Part shown: positions 24,801-31,675 of the stretch, one piece after another
Layout of the letters: every line of letters starts with the position of its first letter
Numbering within the stretch: position 1 is the stretch's first letter
DNA from: Oleiharenicola sp.
Lineage (GTDB): Bacteria > Verrucomicrobiota > Verrucomicrobiia > Opitutales > Opitutaceae
Length of the DNA: 64,000 bases
NCBI GenBank assembly: GCA_025363455.1
Contig: JANYDW010000052.1
Span: 1 to 64,000 of the forward strand
Direction: 5' to 3'
The notes under the pieces: model-generated
The model's input: only the letters and a program-made list of their open reading frames with translations
What the model was told of the DNA's origin: nothing
Databases searched by the model: none
Position numbers and translations under genes: made by a program

Positions 24801-25397
24801 GCGGAACAGAGTGGTCACATCGTCGGCGTAGGCTTCGAGTTGTATTGCCAGCTGCTCCGGCAAAGCGTGGCGCGGCTCAAGGGCGACAAAGCGGCGGCCC
24901 GGGTGCGCGCGAGCGTGAAGCTCGACTTCGTCTTCGTCGGCGAGGGCGTCGATTCCTCGCGCACCGAGGCCACCGACAGCTTCAGCGCCCTGCGGCAAGC
25001 GGAGCGCAGCGAAGGGGTGATTGACCGTGTTCAGGCGCGGCTGACGCCGGACTATATCGGCGAGACGCGTTTGCGCATCGATGTCTACCGGCGGCTGGCG
25101 CTGGCCGAAAGCCCCAAGCAGGTCCGCGACCTTGAGCAGGAGCTGCGGGACCGTTTCGGCAAGTTCGGCGAACCCGTCCGCGCCCTGCTGCTCGTGACCG
25201 AAATCCGCGTTCGGGCGGAACAAAAGGGCCTCCTATCCGTCGAAACCGAGGGCAACCGCCTGAAGTGCCTCCGAAATTCAGGCCGGCACGATGATTACAT
25301 CCAGTTAAGCAGTCGGTTTCCCCGCTTGACCGCTCCCACCCCCCTTGCAAGGTTGAAAGAAATAATCACATTCCTGCACAATCTCCCCGCTTCATGA
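21834..25397 (+). CDS. mfd: Transcription-repair coupling factor Mfd
   Basis: 1187 aa from a TTG. Order: UvrB-like N-terminal region ([15 protein letters not shown]), RNA-polymerase-interaction/CarD-like domain near residues 500-580 ([20 protein letters not shown]), then the RecG-like translocase: [11 protein letters not shown] (Lys663), [10 protein letters not shown] (Asp758), [31 protein letters not shown] and the TRCF C-terminal domain. Removes RNA polymerase stalled at lesions and recruits UvrA. Two segments are foreign to the family and made of dispersed palindromes: residues ~106-151 and ~441-462. The helicase core is intact, so the protein is probably functional. The surA-like gene overlaps its end. 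Confidence 0.95.
   Translation: [1187 protein letters not shown]
22149..22285. repeat. Palindromic insertion inside mfd (N-terminal part)
   Basis: CCGCAGAATCGCG and CGCGAGTTCTGCGG are inverted around GATCCCGCGGCCGCGGGA, a word shared with the intergenic element at 20811-20900. CAGCTCTCA occurs as a direct repeat at 22149-22157 and 22247-22255. Just after it, AGTGATCCTGGC and GCCAGGATCACT form a perfect 12-bp hairpin (22259-22285). All of it is read in frame. Confidence 0.7.
23154..23218. repeat. Palindromic repeat family B, copy inside mfd
   Basis: GGTAGGG and CCCTACC close an element with two perfect inner hairpins, GCGCGGA/TCCGCGC and GGCGGCGA/TCGCCGCC. Intergenic copies with the same ends lie at 27167-27222, 33091-33156 and elsewhere. 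It encodes residues ~441-462 of Mfd ([18 protein letters not shown]) without a stop. Confidence 0.85.
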
Positions 25398-26401
25398 GTC
25401 TCCGCTGTTTTCGTCCCGCCATCCTCACCTCCGCCTTACTTTTCGGAGCCGGCCTGGCCGCCAATGCTCAATTGGCATCAACGCCGCAGGACAATCTTAA
25501 CTTGCGTTATGCCAATGGCATCGTGGCGATTGCCGAAGAGAAAATCATCACGGTGGACGACGTACGCCGCGAAATCGGCCCGCTCGTGCCGGAGATCCAA
25601 AAACAGAGTCGCAGCGAGCAGGAGTTCAATGAAAAGCTCGAGTCGCTGCAGGAAGACGTCATTCAAAATCTCATCGACCGCGTCCTGATCGTGAAGGAAT
25701 TCTATAAGGACGAGAAGCGCAAGGTACCCGCCAGCTACATCGACAATCAGCTGGCCGAGACGATCATCACCCAGTTCGATGGCGACCGCAGCAAGTACCT
25801 CGCTTACCTCCGCTCGCGCGGCATCTCGCAGAAGGACTACCGCCGGGAGATCGAGGAGGACATGATTTACAGCTACATGCGCCAGCAGCAGACCAAGACG
25901 GGCAGCACGGTCAGCCCGGTACGCATCGAGGCTTTCTATAACGAGAACAAGGAGCGTTTCAACCAGGAGGATAGCGTGAAGTTGCGCCTGATCCAAATCG
26001 CCCGTGCGCCGGATGATACGGACGAAGGCTTGAAGGCCAGGGCCGATGCAATCCTGGCCGAGCTCACAGCCGGTGCCGACTTCGGCGACCTCGCCCGCAA
26101 ATACAGCCAGGATTCCCGCAAGGGCAAGGGCGGCGACTGGGGCTGGCAGCGCCGCTCCGACCTGCGCAAGGAATTCAGCGATGTCATCTTCACCCTCAAC
26201 AAGGGTGAGCGCAGCCAGCCGCTGATCACTCCGGAGGGCGCATTTTTATTTTTCGCCGAGGACCGCAAGTTTGCCGGCACCCTGCCCATTGACGAGGTCC
26301 GCCCGGAAATCGAGAAGGCCCTCATCCAGCAAGGTTCCCGCAAGGCCACCGAGCGGTGGCTCGAGAAGCTGCGGCGCAACGCCTACGTCAAGCACTTCTA
26401 A
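25394..26401 (+). CDS. surA: SurA-like periplasmic peptidyl-prolyl isomerase/chaperone
   Basis: 335 aa; its ATG overlaps the mfd stop (ATGA). Signal peptide ends near ANAQ. Residues ~30-180 are the SurA N-terminal chaperone region (IVAIAEEKIITVDDVRREI); ~190-300 a parvulin-type domain (LIQIARAPDD, DFGDLARKYSQDSRKGKGGDWGW). Assists folding of outer-membrane proteins. A single parvulin domain is present where E. coli SurA has two, so PrsA/PpiC-like is an alternative name. Confidence 0.88.
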   Translation: MSLRCFRPAILTSALLFGAGLAANAQLASTPQDNLNLRYANGIVAIAEEKIITVDDVRREIGPLVPEIQKQSRSEQEFNEKLESLQEDVIQNLIDRVLIVKEFYKDEKRKVPASYIDNQLAETIITQFDGDRSKYLAYLRSRGISQKDYRREIEEDMIYSYMRQQQTKTGSTVSPVRIEAFYNENKERFNQEDSVKLRLIQIARAPDDTDEGLKARADAILAELTAGADFGDLARKYSQDSRKGKGGDWGWQRRSDLRKEFSDVIFTLNKGERSQPLITPEGAFLFFAEDRKFAGTLPIDEVRPEIEKALIQQGSRKATERWLEKLRRNAYVKHF

Positions 26402-26446
26402 GACACAAACAGCTCGCGGGCCGGCGAGCGAAAAGCACCCCGGCCC

Positions 26447-27166
26447 ATGAAATCCACCCCCTATCCCGCGCCGCGCGTCAAGGATCTTGCCACGAGCGAG
26501 CGACCGCAGGAGCGCTTGGAGAAACACGGTGCCACCACGCTGAGCGACACCGAACTGCTGGCGATGTTGCTCCGCAGCGGTTCCAAGGGGCTAAGCGTGG
26601 TCGGCATGAGCCAGCAGTTGATCACCGAGGCGGGATCGCTGGCCGGACTCACGCGCTGGCGCGAGGCGGACTTCCGCAAAATCAAAGGCATCGGTCGCAT
26701 CAAGGCCCTCCAGCTCATCACCGTTATGGAAATCGCCCGCCGCGTGATGGGCGCGCCTGCAGATCCCAATCCAGTGCTTAACCGCCCGGAGCTAATATTT
26801 GCTCACTTTCGTCCGTTGGTCACCGGCCTGGCCGTGGAAAAATTCTGGGTGCTCTGCCTCAATCGGAAGAACCGCCTGCTCAAGCAGGTTGAAATCACTT
26901 CCGGTACTGCCACGAGCAGCCTGGCCCATCCCCGGGAAGTTTTTCGTGAAGTCATCCACCACGGCGCGACGGCGGTCGTGTGTGTGCATAACCACCCGAG
27001 CGGCGACCCCGCGCCCAGTGCAGCCGATGTGCAGGTCACCCGTCAGCTCCGCGAGGCGGCCAGAACCCTCGATATTGACCTCCAAGATCATGTGATCATC
27101 GGCCAGACAGCCACTGATCCACGGGGTACCGGCTACTACAGCTTTCGTGAGGCCGGGGTGATTTAA
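26447..27166 (+). CDS. radC: RadC family JAB/MPN-domain protein
   Basis: 239 aa. N-terminal helix-hairpin-helix-like part (RKIKGIGRIKALQLITVMEI), then the UPF0758 core with the JAMM metal motif VHNHPSGDPAPSAAD and DHVIIG. Length and motif order match RadC. Its role is unsettled; the family is not firmly a repair protein. 45 nt after surA, probably same transcript. A family B palindrome starts directly after its stop. Confidence 0.93.
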   Translation: MKSTPYPAPRVKDLATSERPQERLEKHGATTLSDTELLAMLLRSGSKGLSVVGMSQQLITEAGSLAGLTRWREADFRKIKGIGRIKALQLITVMEIARRVMGAPADPNPVLNRPELIFAHFRPLVTGLAVEKFWVLCLNRKNRLLKQVEITSGTATSSLAHPREVFREVIHHGATAVVCVHNHPSGDPAPSAADVQVTRQLREAARTLDIDLQDHVIIGQTATDPRGTGYYSFREAGVI

Positions 27167-27222
27167 GGTAGGGCGGTGACTCCGATCACCGCCGCGGCGC
27201 GGAGCGGAATCCGCGCCCTACC
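27167..27222. repeat. Palindromic repeat family B, after radC
   Basis: GGTAGGGCGGTGA ... TCACCGCC and GCGCGGA ... TCCGCGCCCTACC, with no gap to the radC stop. Same ends as the copy inside mfd. The 27167-27726 gap also holds tRNA-Tyr, a terminator and two further palindromes. Confidence 0.8.
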
Positions 27223-27288
27223 ATTTTGCAAAAAACCGCTTGGCAAAGGTCAAAACGCCCCCATACCTTCACCGTTCGTTTGTTTGAT

Positions 27289-27375
27289 GGTGGAGTATCC
27301 AAGTGGTCAAAGGACGATGACTGTAAATCATTTCGGCTTTGCCGTTCACTGGTTCGACTCCAGTCTCCACCACCA
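27289..27375 (+). tRNA. tRNA-Tyr (GTA)
   Basis: Acceptor GGTGGAG pairs with CTCCACC, then A and an encoded CCA. Anticodon loop ACTGTAAAT gives GTA. A long variable arm (TTCGGCTTTGCCG) marks a class II tRNA as expected for bacterial tRNA-Tyr, and the T-loop reads GGTTCGACTCC. 87 nt. Confidence 0.97.
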
Positions 27376-27407
27376 ATCTTCGCCTCGACCAGGCGAAGGT
27401 AAAAATT

Positions 27408-27442
27408 GCCCTCCAACGTTTTAGCGAAGGAGGGCTTTTTTA
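27408..27442 (+). terminator. Rho-independent terminator of tRNA-Tyr
   Basis: GCCCTCC and GGAGGGC form a 7-bp stem with a 14-nt loop followed by TTTTTTA, 33 nt past the tRNA. Confidence 0.85.
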
Positions 27443-27489
27443 TTCCCTTTGGGTCCAATACGCCGGAGTTTGAGCCGGCCTGGTCGGAA

Positions 27490-27568
27490 TGTAGGAGCCT
27501 GCTTGCAGGCGATTCGGAACGCCCGCCACCCGACTAACTGCGGCATCGCTTGCAAGCAGCCTCCGACA
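27490..27568. repeat. TGTAGGAGCCTGCTTGCAGG palindrome, copy 1
   Basis: Arms TGTAGGAGCCTGCTTGCAGG and TTGCAAGCAGCCTCCGACA with GCGATTCGG / CATCGC inner words. A closer, cleaner copy is at 29348-29426. Confidence 0.75.
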
Positions 27569-27572
27569 AAAA

Positions 27573-27634
27573 TTGTAGGTCGGGCTTTATACCCGACGAC
27601 CAACGTCCATGTCGGGGATTAACCCCGACCTACA
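27573..27634. repeat. TGTAGGTCGGG palindrome
   Basis: Arms TTGTAGGTCGGGCTTTATAC and GGGATTAACCCCGACCTACA, adjacent to the previous palindrome. It ends 92 nt before the cardiolipin synthase gene. Confidence 0.75.
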
Positions 27635-27726
27635 GTATCCAAGCAGCGGTGGGAAACCCAATGGACCCACTACCATATTTTCGCCCCGCTTGCTAACTTC
27701 CTCCAGCCCGGCGAGTCTGATCTGTA

Positions 27727-29175
27727 ATGGATACCTTGCGGCAGTTTTACGATGCGGTGCGGGACCATCCTTTCACCAACGCCCTGCTGCCCCACCTGCT
27801 GACCGTGGCAGGTTTCCTTTTGGCTTTTTTGGCCATTGCCCGATTGATGAGCGAGCGCAAGCAACCGGGCAATACATTCGCCTGGTTGTTTGCCATCGCC
27901 TTCGTGCCCTGGCTCGGTGTGCCGTTTTACCTGCTCTTCGGCGGCCGCAAGGTCAAGAAGCTGGCCGCCCGCAAGGCCCAGCTCCGTCCCCTGCTGCCAG
28001 CTTGGCCGCCCGTGGCATCAGCCGAAACATTTGCCGCCCGGGTACTCACTCTTAACGGCGCCTGTCCGCCGGTTGGCGGCAACCGCGTGCATTTCATCAC
28101 CACGGGCGAGGAGGCCTTTGCCCAACTCGAGAGCAGCATCCGCGAGGCCAAGCACGCCATCCACGTCATGACCTTCATTCTCGGGCGTGACGCCGTGGGC
28201 AAACGCATCATCCGGCTCCTGGCCCAGCGCGCCCGCGACGGCGTCAAGGTGCGCCTGCTGCTCGACGCTCTCGGCTGTTTCCCCACCAGCGGCGGCTTTT
28301 GTGATCCGCTGCGCAAAGCCGGCGGCGAGGTCGCCAAATTCATGCCGGTGATGCCGCTCCAAACCCGCGGCTCCGCCAACCTGCGCAATCACCGCAAAAT
28401 TGCCATCTTCGACCACCGGATTGCCGCGCTGGGCGGGCGCAATCTCGCGGTCGAGTACATGGGTCCGACTCCGCTCAAGCGCCGGTGGCGCGACTTCGGC
28501 GCCGGAATCGAGGGACCAGCGGTCAGTGTGCTCAACGAGATATTTCTCACCGACTGGTGTTACGCGAGTGGCCAGTCCTTGGATCGTCTCCGCGCCGACC
28601 TGCCGCCCACCGTGCCCGCGGCCGCCGGCAAGAGCGAGATCCAGATCGTCACCAGCGGCCCCGACGTGGCGGGCGACCCGCTGTACGAGGGCATCCTGTC
28701 GCTGGTGCAGCAGGCCGAGCGCAGCATCTGGATTGTCACCCCCTACTTCATCCCCGACGAGGTGCTGCAGCGCTCCCTCATGGTGCAGGCGCGCGCCGGG
28801 ATCGACATCCGGCTCGTCGTGCCCGCGAAATCCAACCACCCCGTCACCGACCTCGCCCGCCGCTTTCACCTGCGCGAGTTGCAGGCTGCCGGCGTCAAGG
28901 TGCTGTTCTATGGCCCCGGAATGAACCACGCCAAGCTCATCGTCGTCGATGAGGCCGTGGGCCTGTGGGGTTCGGCCAACATGGACATGCGCAGCCTGTT
29001 CGTGAACTTCGAAATCGGTGCCCTCACCTACTCGGCGGCGGACACCCGCCAGCTCGCCCGATGGATGCAGGAGGTCTTTACCCAGGCCAAACCCATGCCC
29101 GCACCGGCTAAGCGGCAGTCCCTGCTGCCCACGATCGGCGAGGAAATCGCCCGCCTGCTTGCACCGATGCTGTAG
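27727..29175 (+). CDS. cls: Cardiolipin synthase, phospholipase D family
   Basis: 482 aa. Two N-terminal membrane helices (LLTVAGFLLAFLAIARLM, NTFAWLFAIAFVPWLGVPFY) as in ClsA, then two HKD motifs: HRKIAIFD (His222) and HAKLIVVD (His401), each with a downstream GSANMDMRS-like or GGRNLAVEY segment. Condenses two phosphatidylglycerols into cardiolipin and glycerol at the inner membrane. Stands alone; a composite repeat follows the stop by 3 nt. Confidence 0.92.
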   Translation: MDTLRQFYDAVRDHPFTNALLPHLLTVAGFLLAFLAIARLMSERKQPGNTFAWLFAIAFVPWLGVPFYLLFGGRKVKKLAARKAQLRPLLPAWPPVASAETFAARVLTLNGACPPVGGNRVHFITTGEEAFAQLESSIREAKHAIHVMTFILGRDAVGKRIIRLLAQRARDGVKVRLLLDALGCFPTSGGFCDPLRKAGGEVAKFMPVMPLQTRGSANLRNHRKIAIFDHRIAALGGRNLAVEYMGPTPLKRRWRDFGAGIEGPAVSVLNEIFLTDWCYASGQSLDRLRADLPPTVPAAAGKSEIQIVTSGPDVAGDPLYEGILSLVQQAERSIWIVTPYFIPDEVLQRSLMVQARAGIDIRLVVPAKSNHPVTDLARRFHLRELQAAGVKVLFYGPGMNHAKLIVVDEAVGLWGSANMDMRSLFVNFEIGALTYSAADTRQLARWMQEVFTQAKPMPAPAKRQSLLPTIGEEIARLLAPML

Positions 29176-29178
29176 GCT

Positions 29179-29536
29179 GTAGGGCGGGATCGCTGATCCC
29201 GCCATCCGAAGGATGGGCGCCGGTTTCCATGCCAGCACCATGTCGCCGATGTGGAAATCGGCGACCACCTAAGCTCAGTAAAGATCCTCGGGGCAAGCCC
29301 CGAGGCATTAGATCAGACCCGCCAGGCCGCTGTTTCTGGCCGTTTTTTGTAGGAGCCTGCTTGCAGGCGAATCGGAACGCCCGCCACCGGACCGACCGCA
29401 GAATCGCCTGCAAGCAGGCTCCTACATCCCGACCAAGCCGAAGCACCTGTCGGCCATAGGCCTGGCGACGGCCGAAGCTTCGGGGTATTGCACCCACAGC
29501 GAATAAAAAAGGCGGGATCAGCGATCCCGCCCTACA
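29179..29536. repeat. Composite nested palindrome between convergent cls and desaturase genes
   Basis: Outer arms of family B type GTAGGGCGGGATCGCTGATC (from 29179) and GGCGGGATCAGCGATCCCGC (from 29511). Inside are a hairpin CCTCGGGGCAAGCCCCGAGG (29286-29305) and the second copy of the TGTAGGAGCCTGCTTGCAGG palindrome (29348-29426). It fills the whole gap and lies 3 and 18 nt from the two stop codons. Confidence 0.8.
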
Positions 29537-29554
29537 TTTGAAGCCAGCCCAGCG

Positions 29555-30703
29555 TCAGGCCATCGCACCAGCGTGCTCCAGCAGGCGAAGGGCTTCCCGC
29601 ACTTCACGCCGCATCTCGGCCAGCGCCTCGCGGGCATCGTCAAACTGCGCCGTGGCCCGTTCGGCATACTCGGCCTTCATTGCGCCGGCCTTCTCGGCAT
29701 ACTGCGCCTTGACGGCCGTCCAGCGCTCGCCGATCGCGTGGAGCTTGGCGTCGGAGGCACGCAAAAGTTCATGGAGCCGGGCGTTGGCACTGACCTTCGG
29801 GCAGACCAATTTCTCGCCGAGACGGCGGCGGGCGTCGGCCAGCTGCGCGAGGAGGATCTTGTCCTCCGCCACGCGTCGCAAGCCATCCACCATGCCCAGT
29901 TTTTCCAGCGTCCAGATGGTCCACTTGGTCGGGTCCCACTGCCACCATTTCACGCCGTTGCGATAGTCGTGTTGGAACTCGTGGTGATAATTGTGATAGC
30001 CCTCGCCAAAGGTGAAGATCGCCATGAACCAGCTGTCCCGGGCGCTGCACTTGTTCGAATAGGGCTGGTTGCCCACCGTGTGGCAGAGCGAATTGATGAA
30101 GAAGGTCATGTGCTGCACCGCGACCACGCGGGCCACGCCGGCGAGCAAAAAGCCGCCGAGCGCGCCAGTCGCACCGCCGTGCCAGTAGCCGAGCAGGGCC
30201 GGAAGCACGAAGCCGAAGCCTACGGCGATCGCCACATAGTAGCGATCCTGCCATTGCACGAGCGCATCCTTGCGGAGATCGTTGACATTGTCATACGGCG
30301 GCTCGGGGTTGAGCTTGAAGAGGATCCAGCCGATGTGGGCATGCCAGAAACCCTTCGAGATGTCGTAGGGATCGTCGTCATGGTCCACGTGCTTGTGGTG
30401 ACGGCGGTGGTCGGAAACCCAAGCGAGAGCGCAGTTCTCGAAGGCGGTCGCGCCGAAAATCAACGTGATCAGTCGCACGGGCCACTTGGCCTGGAACGCC
30501 ATGTGGGCGAAAAGGCGGTGGTAGCCGAGCGTGATGCTCAGGCCGCTCGCGATGAAAAACAGGAGGAACATCGCCACTTGGAAGAGATCCACGCCGTAGT
30601 GCCACAGGTAGTAGGGCACGACGGTGCAGGTCACGAACGCCGTTCCCATGAGGAACGAGCTGTTGGTCCAGTTGATGCGGTCGGACGGTATGCGGAGTTT
30701 CAC
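29555..30703 (-). CDS. Acyl-CoA/acyl-lipid delta-9 fatty-acid desaturase with C-terminal coiled coil
   Basis: 382 aa from a GTG (VKLRIPSDRINW). Membrane di-iron desaturase with the three histidine boxes HRLFAH (62-67), HRRHHKH (99-105) and HNYHH (237-241). Introduces a cis double bond into saturated acyl chains, adjusting membrane fluidity. Residues ~270-382 form a charged helical extension (AQLADARRRLGEKL, KAGAMKAEYAERAT) not part of the catalytic domain and probably coiled coil. In-frame codons upstream of the GTG encode nothing desaturase-like. Confidence 0.9.
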   Translation of the reverse strand: MKLRIPSDRINWTNSSFLMGTAFVTCTVVPYYLWHYGVDLFQVAMFLLFFIASGLSITLGYHRLFAHMAFQAKWPVRLITLIFGATAFENCALAWVSDHRRHHKHVDHDDDPYDISKGFWHAHIGWILFKLNPEPPYDNVNDLRKDALVQWQDRYYVAIAVGFGFVLPALLGYWHGGATGALGGFLLAGVARVVAVQHMTFFINSLCHTVGNQPYSNKCSARDSWFMAIFTFGEGYHNYHHEFQHDYRNGVKWWQWDPTKWTIWTLEKLGMVDGLRRVAEDKILLAQLADARRRLGEKLVCPKVSANARLHELLRASDAKLHAIGERWTAVKAQYAEKAGAMKAEYAERATAQFDDAREALAEMRREVREALRLLEHAGAMA

Positions 30704-30819
30704 GACCCGAAGAGTGAGAATCCAACGGCCGGGGGCGAGCGAAAATCTTTGGATAAATTTACAAGTCCAGCCTGATGATTTTGAACACCGAGTGCGCAAA
30801 AATTGTCCGGTTTTACGAC

Positions 30820-31563
30820 TCAGGCCGAAACCCGCCCGAGCCGGCCGGAGAGCGGCCACGAGATTTTCCTCGCCCCATCGCCCCAGAGCGGCGCCAGTTC
30901 CGCCTCCAGCGTGGCCACGGGATCGGATCCGTTCGCTTTGGCGAACCGGGCCACGGCGGACCAGCTGCGCAAGTAAGCCGTGAACTCGCCGAGAGCCCAA
31001 TCGAGTTCCATGGCGGCCTTGGGAAAAGGTTCTTCGGCGAAAGCAAAATCCAGTTCACGATAGCCGGTCTCCGGATGATGCCGCTCCGGGGGCCAGTAGG
31101 GCCCGATGGGCCCGCGATAGAAACGATCCACCACGGCATCGATCCCGGGAGCAATCACACTCAAGCCATAGGTCCACAGTGCCACGATACCACCCGGCCG
31201 CAGCACACGCTTCACCTCGTCATAGAATTTTGGCCGGTCGAACCAGTGCGCGGCCTGCGCCACCGTGACGAGATCAACCGAGGCGTCACCGAGCAACGGA
31301 GCTGTCTCTGCCGCCTGATGGTATTGTACGCGGGGATGCGGCACGGCCTGGGCCAGCTGGGCGGCGCTCGGCTCGGTCGCGACCACTCGTTCGAAATGCG
31401 CCGCCAGCGCCACGGCCGCCTGCCCGTTGCCCGTCCCCGCGTCCCACGCCAACGTCCGGCCGGGAGCCAGACGGGCGAGCTCGGTGAACAAGGCCGGCGG
31501 ATAGGTCGGCCGGGCTTTGGCATACGTCGCGGCCTGCTTGGAGAAATGATCCTGGAAACTCAT
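30820..31563 (-). CDS. SAM-dependent methyltransferase, class I
   Basis: 247 aa from ATG MSFQDHFSKQAATYAKARPT. LAWDAGTGNGQAAVALAAHF is the SAM-binding motif I, followed by VVATEPSAAQL, DLVTVAQAAHWFD and VLRPGGIVALWTYG. The last part (PGTGNGQ ... AAHWFD) resembles the Methyltransf_11 / yeast Crg1-like small-molecule methyltransferases. Substrate unknown. It is upstream of the desaturase on the same strand, 116 nt apart. Confidence 0.85.
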   Translation of the reverse strand: MSFQDHFSKQAATYAKARPTYPPALFTELARLAPGRTLAWDAGTGNGQAAVALAAHFERVVATEPSAAQLAQAVPHPRVQYHQAAETAPLLGDASVDLVTVAQAAHWFDRPKFYDEVKRVLRPGGIVALWTYGLSVIAPGIDAVVDRFYRGPIGPYWPPERHHPETGYRELDFAFAEEPFPKAAMELDWALGEFTAYLRSWSAVARFAKANGSDPVATLEAELAPLWGDGARKISWPLSGRLGRVSA

Positions 31564-31610
31564 GTGCACAGCCTCGCACAGAGGTGGTGGTTTTCTCCAG
31601 CGTCTTCAGC

Positions 31611-31635
31611 CTGTAGCGGCGCTCTATGAGCGTCG
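31611..31635. repeat. CTGTAGCGGCGCTC hairpin repeat, copy 1
   Basis: CTGTAGCGGCGCTCTATGAG + CGTCG forms a short hairpin. The same opening occurs in the palindrome at 39555-39620. Confidence 0.5.
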
Positions 31636-31642
31636 CTGATTT

Positions 31643-31673
31643 TGTAGGGCGGGGTCGGCGACCCCGCCCTACA
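31643..31673. repeat. Palindromic repeat family B, after thrC
   Basis: TGTAGGGCGGGGTCG and CGACCCCGCCCTACA form a near-perfect hairpin 2 nt past the thrC stop (minus strand), a possible 3' end for its mRNA. Confidence 0.75.
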
Positions 31674-31675
31674 GT

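Noticed and set aside
23223-25223. Minus-strand frame of 666 codons opposite mfd
   Set aside because: Shadow of mfd; no family-like motif and typical antisense composition.
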